Translations under genes and position numbers: made by a program
Assembly (NCBI GenBank): GCA_041861885.1
Contig: JBGVUE010000001.1
Location: 1,166,001-1,230,000 of the forward strand
Origin: Haloimpatiens sp. FM7315
GTDB taxonomy: Bacteria; Bacillota; Clostridia; Clostridiales; Clostridiaceae
Length of the DNA stretch: 64,000 nt
Direction: 5' to 3'
Shown: piece after piece, positions 25,932 through 36,989 of the stretch
Numbering within the stretch: the first letter of the stretch is position 1
How the letters are laid out: each line of letters begins with the position of its first letter
Notes under the pieces: model-generated
The model's database searches: none
Seen by the model: the letters and a program-made list of their open reading frames with translations, nothing else
What the model was told of the DNA's origin: nothing

Positions 25932-28900
25932 ATGCAAAAGATAAATGGATTTCCTTTAAAGCAGGGATTATACGATCCTGCATTTGAAAAAGATAATTGC
26001 GGTGTTGCTTTTATTGCTAATATAAAAGGGGATAAATGCCACGGTATAGTAAAAAAAGGATTAGAAATTCTTATGAACTTAGCCCATAGGGGGGCTGTAG
26101 GTTCAGATCCTAAAACTGGAGATGGTGCAGGGATTATGCTTCAAATTCCTCATGAATTTTTGAGAATCTCTTGTGATAATGATGGTATTGAACTTCCAAA
26201 AGATGGTGAGTATGCAGTAGGTATGATGTTTTTACCAAAAGAACCTGCACTTCGTTACCAATGTGAGGGAATATTTGAGAGAATATCACGGGATGAAAAT
26301 TTAAAGGTTTTAGGATGGAGGTTTGTTCCAACTGACAGTAAAGTATTAGGAGAAACTGCCAAGGGAACCGAGCCTACTGTAAGACAAGTGTTTATAGATA
26401 AAGGAACCTATACAAAAGAAGAGTTTAATAAAAAATTATATATTCTAAGAAAGTCTGTAGAAAAAGAAGTAGCAAAGCTTGTAGAAAGAAATAGTGAATA
26501 TTTTTACATTTGTAGTTTATCAATTGAAACAATAGTGTATAAAGGGTTATTATTACCTGAACAAATATGTAAATATTATTTAGATTTAAATGATATAAAT
26601 TTTAAAAGTGCAATAGCTTTAGTACATCAAAGATTTAGTACAAATACCTTCCCAACTTGGGATCTAGCACAGCCCTTTAGATATTTAGCTCATAACGGTG
26701 AAATTAATACTATAAGAGGCAACAGAAACTGGATGAATGCTAGAGAGGGTGTTTGGGAGTCTGAAATCTTTGGCAAAGACACCTCTAAATTATTTCCAAT
26801 TATAAATCCAAAAGGAAGCGATTCAGCATCTCTTGACAATATGTTTGAATTTTTAAAGATGAATAGAAGAAGCAATGCTCATTCTATGATGATGCTAATT
26901 CCGGAAGCTTTTGAAAATGACAAAACTATGCCTAAATATAAAAAAGATTTCTATGAGTATCATGCTTCTATGTTAGAGCCTTGGGATGGTCCTGCAGCAG
27001 TATTTTTTACAGATGGAATACAAATTGGTGCGGCTTTAGATAGAAATGGATTAAGACCTGCTAAATATGTTATAACAAATAATAATCAAATAGTTATGGC
27101 TTCAGAAATAGGAGTTTTGGATTTTAAACCAGAAGAGATTTTGAAAAAGGGAAAACTTGAACCTGGTAAAATGATTTTAGTAGATACTAAAAAAGGAAAA
27201 ATATTAGAAGATGAATATGTAAAAAAAGAAGTTTGTAAGAATAAGCCTTATGAAGAGTTAATAAAAAGAAATAAATTTACTTTAGAGGATTTTGAGAATG
27301 TAGAGGAAAGCAGTTCTTTTAATTATGATAGACTAAAGGAAAGGCAACAGGCCTTTGGATATACTTTAGAGGATTTAAATGTTATTTTAAGTAAGATGGC
27401 TGAAATTGGGAAAGAGCCTATTGGTTCTATGGGAAATGACACACCTCTTGCGGTATTATCAAATAAACCTCAACTGCTTTTTTCATATTTTAGGCAATTA
27501 TTTGCCCAGGTTACAAATCCTCCTATAGATCCTATTAGAGAAGGGGTAGTTATGAGCCTTTCTAATTATTTAGGATCTCAATGGAGTCTTGTAAATACTA
27601 ATTTTTGTGAACTGCCTTTTATAAAAATAGATAGTCCTATTTTGTCCAACAAAGAAATATTAAAAATAAAAAAATTAGAACTAAAGATTTTAAAGCTTCA
27701 ACAATTCCTATAACTTTTAATTATGATAACGGAATAGAAGGCTTTAAAGAAGCTTTAGATTTAATATGTAATCGTGCTTTAAGGAGAGTTAGAGAAGGAT
27801 ATAACATACTAATTTTAAGTGATAAAAAAATAAATGGATATGAAGCCGCTATTCCAAGTTTACTTGCTATGTCTGCTGTTCATCACAGCTTAATAGAGGA
27901 AAAAATAAGAAATAAGGTTTCTATAATTGTTGAAACTGGTGATGCTAGAGAGACAACACATTTTGCATTGCTTTTAGCTTATGGTGCAAGTGCAATAAAT
28001 CCATATTTAGCTCTTGATACTATTGAAAATATGGTTTCAGAGGGAGAAATCTACGGAGTTAACCAAAAGGTAGCTGAAGAAAATTATATAAATGCTATTA
28101 ATAATGGGATTTTGAAGATTTTATCCAAAATGGGTATTTGTACTCTTAGAAGTTATCATGGCGCACAGATATTTGAGGCCCTTGGATTAAGTGATGAAGT
28201 AATAAATAAGTACTTTAAAGGAACTCCTTCTAGAATTGGAGGAATAGGCATAGATACTATTGCAAAAGAAGTTTTAATAAGACATAAAAATGCATTTACA
28301 AGACTTAGAAAGCCAAGCACAGAATTAGAGGTTGGTGGGCTTTATTCTTGGAGAAAAGAAGGAGAATATCATTTATTTAATCCAGAGTCAATTTATAAAC
28401 TTCAATATGCAGCTAAGGAAAATAATTATGAGGTATATAAGGAGTATGCAAGATTAATTAATGATCAAAGTAAACACTTATGCACAATTAGAGGTTTATT
28501 TGAATTCAATAATAAAAAGGAGATATCTATAGATGAGGTTGAACCTATAAGTGAAATAATTAGCAGATTTTGTTCTGGAGCCATGTCTATAGGATCTATT
28601 AGCAAAGAGGCCCATGAGACTATTGCAATTGCTATGAATAGACTTGGAGCTAAAAGCAATTCTGGTGAAGGCGGAGAAGATGAAACTCGATTTATATTAG
28701 ATGCTAATGGTGATAACAGAAGAAGTGCCATTAAGCAGGTTGCTACTTCTAGATTTGGTGTAACTGCAAATTATCTTGTAAATGCAGATGAACTGCAAAT
28801 TAAAGTAGCACAGGGAGCAAAACCCGGAGAAGGTGGACATTTACCAGGAAAGAAGGTTAATGATTATATAGCAAAAATTCGTCATTCAACCCCTGGTATA

Positions 28901-30436
28901 GATTTAATTTCACCACCACCTCATCATGATATATATTCTATTGAGGATTTGGCACAGTTAATATATGATTTGAAAAGCGTAAATCCGAAGAGCAGGGTCA
29001 GTGTAAAACTTGTTTCAGAAGTTGGAATTGGAACTATTGCAGCAGGAGTTGCTAAAGCCCACGCAGATCTTATAGTAGTAAGTGGACACGATGGCGGCAC
29101 TGGAGCGGCACCTATATCTTCAATAAGAAACGCAGGAATACCTTGGGAGATTGGCCTTTCAGAAACCCATCAATGCTTACTTTTAAATGATTTAAGAAGC
29201 AGAGTTAGGCTTCAAACCGATGGACAGTTAAAAACAGGAAGAGATGTAGTTATTGCATCTTTGCTTGGTGCTGAAGAGTTTGGTTTTGCAACAACAGCCT
29301 TAGTTGTAATGGGGTGCACTATGTTAAGACAGTGCCACTGTAATACTTGCGATATGGGATGTGCAACTCAAGACCCTGAACTTAGAAAAAACTTTAAGGG
29401 TAAACCAGAATATTTAATTAATTTTTTAACCTTTGTAGCAACAGAAGTTAGAGAATATATGGCAAAACTCGGATTTAGAACTATGAATGAGATGATTGGA
29501 AGAATAGATAAATTAAAGGTGAGTGAAAGTATTGATCACTGGAAAGCAAAAAATCTTGATTTGTCTAAGATACTATATAAACCAGACATGCCAAAGAAGA
29601 TAAAGGCTTATTGTGTAAAGAAGCAAGATCATGGGCTAGATGAAGCTTTTGACCATATTCTAATACAAATGGCTGAAACTGCTTTAAATGATAAGAAAAA
29701 GGTAAGAGGCAGCTTTGAAATCAAAAATACTAGAAGAAGTGTTGGCACTATGCTAAGTGGAGAAATTGCAAAAAGATACGGAAAAGATGGTTTGGAAGAA
29801 GATACAATTACCTTTGAATTTATTGGTTCTGCAGGTCAAAGTTTTGGAGCTTTTGGTGCAAAAGGACTTACACTTAAGCTAGAAGGAGATGCAAATGACT
29901 ATGTGGGAAAAGGACTTTCTGGAGCAAAAATTATAATAAAAGCACCTATTAATAGTCTTTTTAAACCAGAGGAAAATTATATAGCGGGAAATACTATTTT
30001 ATATGGAGCTACAAGTGGAAAAGCATTTATAAATGGTATAGTTGGAGAGCGTTTTGCTGTAAGAAATAGTGGCGCTATAGCAGTAGTTGAGGGTGCTGGA
30101 AATAATTGCTGCGAATATATGACTGGTGGTACAGTTGTTGTAATTGGTAGTTTTGGAAGCAATTTTGGAGCAGGTATGAGCGGTGGAACTAGTTACGTTC
30201 TTAAAGATAAGGAAAATATTAAGCTTAAGATGGCTGAGAAATCTCTAGAAATTGAAGAGTTAAGTGAAGAAGACAAAGCTTATTTGTTTAATTTAATAAA
30301 TGAACATTATAGTTATACTGATAGTAAAAGAGCGAAAGAAATTTTAGACAACTGGAATCAGTACGCTGAGAAGTTTAGAAAGATCATTCCAAGAGCTTAT
30401 AAAAATGTATTAGAAAAAATGAAGAAAAATAATTAA
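25932..30436 (+). CDS. gltB: Glutamate synthase large subunit, frameshifted
   Basis: ATG 25932 after AGGAGG. The class II amidotransferase begins at Cys23 (DNCGVAFIAN) after a short propeptide. The frame stops shortly after an A7 run (27668-27674); one more A gives the unbroken IKKIRTKDFKASTIP and a protein of about 1500 aa. The FMN-binding synthase domain follows with GEGGEDETRF, GGHLPGKK and SGHDGGTGAAP, the 3Fe-4S cysteines in QCHCNTCDMGCATQ, and the C-terminal GXG repeats. It transfers the amide of glutamine to 2-oxoglutarate, making two glutamates. Coupled to gltD 17 bases downstream. Confidence 0.94.
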
Positions 30437-30453
30437 ATCCAGGAGGTATAGAT

Positions 30454-31926
30454 ATGGGAAAATTAGGAGCATTTAAAAGTGTTCAGCGTAAAAATTTTGA
30501 TAAAAGAAGTATTGAAGATAGAGTAAAAGATTGCAAAGAAATATATATACCCCTTGAAGAAGGTGAAGTTATAGAGCAGGCGTCTAGATGCATGAGCTGT
30601 GGAACCGCCTTTTGCAATTGGGGATGCCCTCTTGGAAATATAGCTCCAGACTGGAATGATATGGTCTACAAAGGCAATTTTAAGAAGGCATATGATAGAT
30701 TGAGTTATACTAATAATTTCCCTGAGTTTACAAGCAGGCTATGTCCTGCACTTTGCGAGGCTGCCTGTGCACTTGGTGTAAACAGAAAGGCTGTGTCTAT
30801 TCGTGAAATAGAGTATAGTATTATAGAAAAAGCTTTTAAAATGGGATATGTAGAACCTAAGATACCTAAAGTTAGAACAGGCAAGAGAGTGGCTGTAATT
30901 GGCTCAGGCCCTGCAGGACTTGCAGCAAGTGCAGATTTAAATGCAGTTGGACATAGTGTTACTGTGTTTGAAAAAGAGGATAAAATTGGAGGAATTTTAA
31001 GGTATGGAATTCCTGATTTTAAGCTTGAAAAGGGAATTATTGACAGACGAATAAATATTTTAAAACAAGAAGGAATTGTGTTTAAAACTAATACAAATAT
31101 AGGAATTGACATAGAGGTAAAAGAGCTATTAGAAGAATTTGATGCAGTGGTTTTAGCGGGTGGTTCAAGTGTTCCAAGGGATTTACTTATTAAGGGAAGA
31201 GAATATAAGGGCATACATTTTGCAATGGATTATTTGAAATCCCAAAATAGAAGTGTTTCTAAGGAAAATGGGGCAGAACTTCAAATTACTGGAGAAGAAA
31301 AATTAAAAAACAAAAAGGAAATAAATGCAAAGGATAAAGTAGTAGTTGTAATTGGTGGAGGAGACACTGGTTCAGATTGCGTTGGAACTGCAATAAGGCA
31401 AAGAGCTAAAAAAGTATATCAATTAGAGATTATGCCAAAACCTCCAATTGAAAGAGATGAGACTATGCCTTGGCCAACTTATCCAAGAGTTCTTAAAACA
31501 ACTACATCTCATGAAGAGGGATGCGAAAGAATTTGGTCCGTAGGAACAAAAGAGATAATTGGAGAAGAAGGAAATTTAAGTGAAATTAAATGTGTTAAAC
31601 TTCAATGGAATAAAGATGAAAAAGGTAAGTTTTGCATGAAAGAAATTGAAGGAAGCGAATTCTATATAAAGGCAGATTTAATCATTTTAGCTATGGGATT
31701 TTTACATCCTGATCACTATGGTTTAATTGATAGCTTGAAGGTTAAGTTAGATTCTAGAGGTAATGTTTTAACAGATGATTATTTCAAGACTACTATAGAT
31801 AAAGTTTTTGCAGCAGGTGACTTAAGAACGGGTCAGTCTTTAATAGTAAAGGCACTTAAAGAGGGTAAAGCTGCAGCTAAAAATGTTGATGAATACTTAA
31901 TGGGAGAGACCTTTTTAAAGGGCTAA
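30454..31926 (+). CDS. gltD: Glutamate synthase small subunit
   Basis: 490 aa; ATG 30454 after AGGAGG, 17 bases past gltB. N-terminal Cys clusters CMSCGTAFCNWGCP and CPALCEAACALG bind two 4Fe-4S centres. The FAD loop is VIGSGPAGLAAS and the NADPH loop VIGGGDTGSDC, and AAGDLRTGQSLIVKAL is the C-terminal FAD segment. It supplies electrons from NADPH to the large subunit. Confidence 0.96.
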   Translation: MGKLGAFKSVQRKNFDKRSIEDRVKDCKEIYIPLEEGEVIEQASRCMSCGTAFCNWGCPLGNIAPDWNDMVYKGNFKKAYDRLSYTNNFPEFTSRLCPALCEAACALGVNRKAVSIREIEYSIIEKAFKMGYVEPKIPKVRTGKRVAVIGSGPAGLAASADLNAVGHSVTVFEKEDKIGGILRYGIPDFKLEKGIIDRRINILKQEGIVFKTNTNIGIDIEVKELLEEFDAVVLAGGSSVPRDLLIKGREYKGIHFAMDYLKSQNRSVSKENGAELQITGEEKLKNKKEINAKDKVVVVIGGGDTGSDCVGTAIRQRAKKVYQLEIMPKPPIERDETMPWPTYPRVLKTTTSHEEGCERIWSVGTKEIIGEEGNLSEIKCVKLQWNKDEKGKFCMKEIEGSEFYIKADLIILAMGFLHPDHYGLIDSLKVKLDSRGNVLTDDYFKTTIDKVFAAGDLRTGQSLIVKALKEGKAAAKNVDEYLMGETFLKG

Positions 31927-31938
31927 TAAAAGCCCAAT

Positions 31939-31972
31939 AAAAAAAGATTTTGCTTTGCAAAATCTTTTTTTA
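31939..31972. terminator. Bidirectional terminator
   Basis: AAAAAAGATTTTGC/GCAAAATCTTTTTT with loop TTT, between gltD and the convergent diguanylate cyclase gene. Confidence 0.85.
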
Positions 31973-31976
31973 TATT

Positions 31977-32906
31977 TTATAAAAAATAGTATCCATTTCC
32001 ACCCTGATTTTTAGTTTTATACATTGCTTTATCTGCCTTTAATAACAATTTATCAATACAGTCTTTGCAGTTTTCAAATACGCTAACTCCAATACTTAAA
32101 GATACTTTAACATCGCTTATACTATTAAAAGTTAAATTTATATTTTTAATTATTTCTGAAGCAACGTTTCTACATTCAGTAGCATCATCTAAAAAAGGCA
32201 TTAGAATTAGAAATTCATCTCCTCCAAATCTAGAAACCACGTCTTTTTTTCTAGAGGATTTAGTTAATATTTTGGCGATGCTTTTTAAAACTTTGTCTCC
32301 TTTTTCATGTCCATAGGTATCGTTAATGTATTTAAAATTATCTACATCTATAAACAGTAAGCCTAAAGGAGAAGTATTACTTTTTTCATTTTGGCATAAT
32401 TCCTTTGCCATTTTATGAAACAAGGCTCTATTTGCAAGTCCTGTTAATTCATCGTAATAAGCTAGTTTATTAATTATTTTTTCTTTTACTTTTAATTTTT
32501 TATTTAAGTAATATAGTTCATCTATGTACATTTTAAGTTGATTTATTCTAAGAAATTCATTTGTGACATTTATAAATTCAATCAGAATAAAATTAGAGTT
32601 ATCTTTTCTTATTCTGCTGATTTTAAGATTTAAATTTTTGCTATTATTATCTAATAAGTCTTTATGCATAGCAGCAGAAAAAAAGATTTTTCTGCCATCT
32701 TTAATTACAGAATCTATAGTTTCTTTAATATAGCCTTTATTAAAACTTGGTATGGTTTCGAATATATCAGAATCAAGCACTTCTTTTTCTTTAGTATTTG
32801 TTAAAGATTCCATGTAATTATTCCAAAACAAGATTTTTAAATCTTCATTTAGTAATATTATTCCCTCATCAATGGTATCTAATATATCATATAAAATTTT
32901 ATTCAT
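31977..32906 (-). CDS. PAS-GGDEF diguanylate cyclase
   Basis: About 309 aa from ATG 32906 (ATG 32915 is also possible). An N-terminal PAS-like sensor (LDTIDEGIILLNEDLKILFW) is followed by a helical linker and a GGDEF domain (about 155-309) with the active-site RFGGDEF and, five residues before GGDEF, RKKD as a product-inhibition I-site. It should make cyclic di-GMP from GTP and be feedback-regulated. No membrane segment, so cytoplasmic. It overlaps the end of the CheC gene and is the third gene of a CheY-CheC-GGDEF operon. Confidence 0.9.
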   Translation of the reverse strand: MNKILYDILDTIDEGIILLNEDLKILFWNNYMESLTNTKEKEVLDSDIFETIPSFNKGYIKETIDSVIKDGRKIFFSAAMHKDLLDNNSKNLNLKISRIRKDNSNFILIEFINVTNEFLRINQLKMYIDELYYLNKKLKVKEKIINKLAYYDELTGLANRALFHKMAKELCQNEKSNTSPLGLLFIDVDNFKYINDTYGHEKGDKVLKSIAKILTKSSRKKDVVSRFGGDEFLILMPFLDDATECRNVASEIIKNINLTFNSISDVKVSLSIGVSVFENCKDCIDKLLLKADKAMYKTKNQGGNGYYFL

Positions 32907-33534
32907 ATAAATCATTTTCTATTATTTTTACTTTGGCTAAAAGTTCATTAATAGAACTTAAAGTAAGGTTAATAATAATAGCTCCCTCTAATTCAGAATC
33001 ATCTATTTTAAAAGTTATGTAAAGCATCAAAAGATGAGTAAATTCTTTGCTTTTCAAATCCTTCTGAAAATCATTTTTATCAAATACTTGTACTTTTGGC
33101 AAAGTGTAGTTTAACCTAATTTCTAAGTAGTTTCCTATTTCTCCTATAACTGAATTAAGCATTATATTTCCTATTTCTTTAACAATATCAAAATCCACAT
33201 CTGTAAAATTCATATCATCTACTTGGTTTTCAAAGCTTTCGTTTGTGCAAAGATTTATAAATGTCCTCATTTTATTTGCAGGAAAAATCAAGCTGGCTTT
33301 TCCTCTTATTTCCTTCTGAAAAGATATGGAGGATATCATCATATCCTTATAAACAACTTTAGGTAAATGTAGGTTTATATTAATATTCCTATCATTTAAA
33401 TCTATTATTTTTAAATTTGGCACGTTAAGTATTATTTTTTTATTCACTATTTCGGATAATATACTTGCAGATTTTCCTACACTAATATTAAATAATTCTT
33501 TTAATATATCTTCGCTTTCTATAATTTTACACAT
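32899..33534 (-). CDS. CheC-type CheY-phosphate phosphatase
   Basis: 211 aa from ATG 33534, nine bases after AAGGA; overlaps the response-regulator stop. Both CheC active centres are complete in the pattern D-x3-E-x2-N-x22-P: first at DILKELFN with the matching proline, second at DIVKEIGN with its proline. So it should dephosphorylate a CheY-like partner, most likely the regulator encoded just upstream. Cytoplasmic. Confidence 0.86.
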   Translation of the reverse strand: MCKIIESEDILKELFNISVGKSASILSEIVNKKIILNVPNLKIIDLNDRNININLHLPKVVYKDMMISSISFQKEIRGKASLIFPANKMRTFINLCTNESFENQVDDMNFTDVDFDIVKEIGNIMLNSVIGEIGNYLEIRLNYTLPKVQVFDKNDFQKDLKSKEFTHLLMLYITFKIDDSELEGAIIINLTLSSINELLAKVKIIENDLYE

Positions 33535-33898
33535 TTTTATCATTCCTTATTAGATCGCAGATGTTTTTTGATTTTTCCTCAGTAAAAGGTTTGTTTATAA
33601 AGGCCACTATCCCATAGGAATCTAATTCTTCTTTTATACTCTTTTGGACATCTGCTGAAACCACAATTAATTTGGCGTTAGCATCGTATTCTTTTATAAG
33701 TGTTATTAGTTTTTCACCAGTAATTTTTGGCATTAATAAATCTACAAAAGCATAATCAGGATTTATGCTTTTATATTTTTCAAGGCCTTCATCTCCATCC
33801 TTAGCAAAATAGATTAGAGCGTTTTGAAGTTGTTTTTTTATTAAATTAGCTATTATTTTTTGCGAAAAAATAGAATCGTCTACAATTAGAATTTTCAT
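33527..33898 (-). CDS. Stand-alone CheY-like response regulator
   Basis: 123 aa receiver domain only. Acidic pair VDDS at residues 7-8, phospho-acceptor Asp53 in FVDLLMP, switch Ser in VVSAD and the conserved Lys in INKPF. No output domain, so it acts through a partner. First gene of the operon with CheC and a diguanylate cyclase; no histidine kinase is nearby. Confidence 0.92.
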   Translation of the reverse strand: MKILIVDDSIFSQKIIANLIKKQLQNALIYFAKDGDEGLEKYKSINPDYAFVDLLMPKITGEKLITLIKEYDANAKLIVVSADVQKSIKEELDSYGIVAFINKPFTEEKSKNICDLIRNDKNV

Positions 33899-34171
33899 TT
33901 TATATCTTGCCTCCTATATTATAAATTGTCATTAGTAAATAAGAAAATTGTCTTTTTATAGTATCATTTAATGAGGGGCGTTGCAATAAGTGTAGTCTCA
34001 TTTTTAAAGTATATTATAAAAAATATATAAAGAATAGTAATAAAAAAGAAAAATTTACAAATAAAACGATGAGTGATATATTAAAATAGTAGAAAATAGT
34101 AGTACTAATTTAAATAATATCATAAATTTAAATATATATGAAATATATATTTAATAGGGGGGATGGTATTT

Positions 34172-34654
34172 ATGAAAACGCTTATGGTTTATGCAACAAA
34201 TCATGGCTGTGTAGAAAAATGTACTAATGAACTTAAGAAAAGACTTAAGGGTGAAGTAGTGAATTTAGATATAAAAAAAGAAAGCATAAAAGATTTAAGT
34301 GAATTTGATAAAGTTATTATTGGAGGGTCTATTTATGTAGGAAAAATTCAAAAGCAGCTATCTAAATTTTGCTTAAATAGATTTGATGAATTAAAGGAAA
34401 AAGAAATAGGTATTTTTATTTGTGGTCTAAGAGATGGAGATGAAGGAAAGGCCCAAATAAAAACTGCGTTTAGAAGTGAATTATATAAAAAAGCTAAGGT
34501 AAAAGGTTATTTTGGAGGAAATATTATTTTTAACAAATTAAACTTTTTTGAAAAGCTAATTATTAAGGCCATATGTAAAGAAAATAAGGATATTAATAAT
34601 ATAATAATAAAAAACATTGATGAGTTTGCTGAAAATATGAATAAGATAAACTAG
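34172..34654 (+). CDS. Flavodoxin-domain protein (HemG-like)
   Basis: 160 aa from ATG 34172, spaced 8 or more bases from GGGGGG. The FMN-binding flavodoxin fold shows VYATNHGCVEKC near the phosphate loop and GGSIYVGKIQ. It matches the short flavodoxins related to protoporphyrinogen oxidase HemG. In a clostridium a general electron carrier or FMN-dependent reductase is more likely than a heme function. The 264 bases upstream hold nothing recognisable. Confidence 0.78.
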   Translation: MKTLMVYATNHGCVEKCTNELKKRLKGEVVNLDIKKESIKDLSEFDKVIIGGSIYVGKIQKQLSKFCLNRFDELKEKEIGIFICGLRDGDEGKAQIKTAFRSELYKKAKVKGYFGGNIIFNKLNFFEKLIIKAICKENKDINNIIIKNIDEFAENMNKIN

Positions 34655-34660
34655 CATAGT

Positions 34661-34696
34661 ATAAAAGCTGTTAATATTTCAATTAACAGCTTTTAT
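34661..34696. terminator. Bidirectional terminator
   Basis: ATAAAAGCTGTTAAT pairs with ATTAACAGCTTTTAT; serves the flavodoxin gene and the convergent HAD gene. Confidence 0.83.
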
Positions 34697-35371
34697 GTAT
34701 ATTATAAACTTTTTCATATTTCATTTTCCAAAAATCTTTAAAATCAAGAAGGTTAGGGTATATTCTGTAAGATAATAATTTCATATCACTGTCAGGTTCT
34801 TTTAAGTCAGGGATATTAATTGGCATCATTTGTGCTTTATAAGCAGCTTCTATGCCTACAGGGGAATCTTCTATAACTATACAATTTTTAGGATCAGTTT
34901 CTAGCTCTTTAGCAGCTTTTAAAAATATTTCGGGAGAAGGTTTAGAATTTACAATATCGTCTCCACAAACTATAATATCAAATTTATCTACTATTTTGGC
35001 TAGGTTTAGTAGTTTTAATGCTCTTATTCTAGAAGTAGAGGTAGCTAAAGCTACTTTATAAGAACTTTTTGTAAAAAATCTAATAATTCATAGACCCCTT
35101 TTTTTACAGGTACACCTTTATTGTTAATGAAATCAAACATTGCTGCGTCTTTTTCTTCTGAGATTTTGTCTATAGGTAGAGCTTGTCCGTATTCTTTTAT
35201 AAGAAGTTCAGACCATTTTGCACGCTTTCTACCCATTAATGATGTATAAATATCTTTATGTAGTACATATCCATGACGTTTAAAAGATTCCCTCCAAAAC
35301 TCTAAGGCTACTCTTTCTGTATCAAATAGTGTACCATCCATATCAAATATAATTCCTTCAATTTTTTTCAT
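34683..35371 (-). CDS. HAD-IA hydrolase (beta-phosphoglucomutase-like), frameshifted
   Basis: The start is ATG 35371 after GAGGT. The first 105 codons carry motif I FDMDGTLFDTE and the helical cap, then stop at a T5 run (plus-strand 35066-35070). One more base joins SSYKVALATSTSRIRA (motif II) and the rest, with the motif IV region CIVIEDSPVGIEAAYKA, ending at TAA 34683. The result is about 229 aa. It is a sugar phosphatase or phosphomutase-like enzyme; the substrate is unknown. Confidence 0.82.
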
Positions 35372-35518
35372 GATGTACCTCATATCCTTTCCCTTTATAA
35401 TATAAACTATATTGCTTTTATAATTATATATGAAATAAAGTTAATAATAATATTATATCATTAGGGGTTTTTATACAAACATATAACATATTTTAAATGG
35501 ATTACATAGAGATTTATT

Positions 35519-35979
35519 TCAATATATTTCAATATCTGTTTTTCCACCTTCTACGTAATCAGTTGGTATTTCTATGGTTTCAATACTAATATTTTCTCTT
35601 TTTAATATATGAAAAATTTCTTCCATAAAAACACCTTGTTTCCCAGTAATACTACAAGTTGGACTTTGATTTATACCTATAATTGTTTTTAATTTATATC
35701 CAGAGGCAATATATTTTTTTATATCTTCTAAGATCGGCTTAAATAAAGATTTACATAATTCTCTGTATTCTTTACAATCATATTCTTCTTTAGACATTGG
35801 TTTTCTATTTGGACCTAAAAATTTAAATTCAGGGCAAGGTAGTTGTATTATTCCATAACCTTTTTTTACTAATTTATTTACTATAGGAAAAGCCCCTCTT
35901 GCTCTTGCTAAAGGGTCTACCACACTATTTTGATTTAATATGCAGTGACTTACTAAAACTAAATTTTTTCTCTTTTCAT
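35519..35979 (-). CDS. TudS-related putative desulfidase (DUF523-like), frameshifted
   Basis: ATG 35979, ten bases after AGGAG, gives MKRE and then a stop caused by a T6 run (plus-strand 35964-35969). A seventh base restores KNLVLVSHCILNQNSVVDP and joins the 134-codon body. Three conserved Cys (SHCILN, LPCPEF, SPTCSITG) fit the 4Fe-4S ligands of thiouracil desulfidase (TudS)-like proteins. It looks like the clostridial family named after C. difficile CD3072. The partner ECF S-component is divergently transcribed next door, as in C. difficile, I believe. Confidence 0.72.
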
Positions 35980-36167
35980 TGTACTCAATCTCCTATCATA
36001 AGTGTTTTTATAGATAAATAAAATATAACATTTATTTATCTTTGATTTTAACATATAAAAAAACAAATACATGCTTAAATATCTATTTGAAATTTCGATT
36101 TTACTTATATAATCTTACAATTTATAATTTTTATATAACTAGAGAAAATATGATAGGAGAGAAAAAT

Positions 36168-36722
36168 ATGGTAGAAAACAAACTAAAGATCACATTATTA
36201 AGTGCTATTGCGATTGCATTAAACATTGTTCTTGGAATTATAACTAGCAGTTTTAAATTACCATTTTATTTAGATGTTATAGGAACTATATTTATAGCTG
36301 TGTATTTTGGACCTTGGTATGGTGCAGCGGTAGGGGGAATTACTAATATAATTACTGGAATGATATTTAATCCAAAGGATATTCCGTTTTTAATTGTCAA
36401 TGTAATGGTAGGACTCATTGTAGGATTTGTAGCTAAGAAGTTTAAATTTAATTTAGTTGTAGCAATTGTAACTGGGATTATATTAAGTATCGTATGCCCA
36501 CTTATTGGAACGCCAATAGGTATATGGGTTTATGGAGGATTAACAGGAACAGGAATGGATTTTTTATTTTTATGGCTTAAGCAAAGTGGAAGTAATATAT
36601 TTGTAGCTTCATTTATTCCAAAAATAATTAATAATCTGCTTGATAAAATTGGGTCCTGTATTTTGGTTTATCTTTTGATTAAATCACTTCCAAAGCAATA
36701 TAAACCTTTTAAACTTCGTTAG
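36168..36722 (+). CDS. ECF transporter S component (CD3073-like)
   Basis: 184 aa from ATG 36168, eight bases after AGGAG; longer in-frame starts have no ribosome site. Five to six membrane segments, with LDVIGTIFIAVYFGPWYGAA and GGITNIITGMIF, as in substrate-binding subunits of energy-coupling factor importers. It would work with a shared EcfAAT module not in this window. The substrate is unknown; the divergent desulfidase suggests a sulfur-containing base or thioamide. Confidence 0.8.
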   Translation: MVENKLKITLLSAIAIALNIVLGIITSSFKLPFYLDVIGTIFIAVYFGPWYGAAVGGITNIITGMIFNPKDIPFLIVNVMVGLIVGFVAKKFKFNLVVAIVTGIILSIVCPLIGTPIGIWVYGGLTGTGMDFLFLWLKQSGSNIFVASFIPKIINNLLDKIGSCILVYLLIKSLPKQYKPFKLR

Positions 36723-36758
36723 TTTGTAGCATTATAATAGTAAAAGTTTTAAATTATT

Positions 36759-36790
36759 AGAGGTAACCTATACTTTGGTTGCCTCTTTTT
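36759..36790 (+). terminator. Terminator
   Basis: AGAGGTAACC and GGTTGCCTCT form a 10-bp stem followed by Ts, after the ECF S-component. Confidence 0.75.
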
Positions 36791-36989
36791 GATTTACATT
36801 AGTTATTAAAAGGATGAATGTTTTATAATTTTAGTTAGTAGTTGTACATATAATAGAAAGTATAGCTAAGAACTTTAAGATTAAGTTGATTTTACCAATA
36901 AGATACATATTAAATTTAACCTATTTTTAATAAATTGAAATTGTCGCTATGCTATAATAAAATAAATTATCAATAAATGGAGGAAAAAA

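Noticed and set aside
25932-30436. Two separate genes for glutamate synthase halves
   Set aside because: The break is at A7 in mid-domain; one base restores a normal full-length protein.
30705-31214. 169-codon frame opposite gltD
   Set aside because: Antisense to an intact, well-conserved gene.
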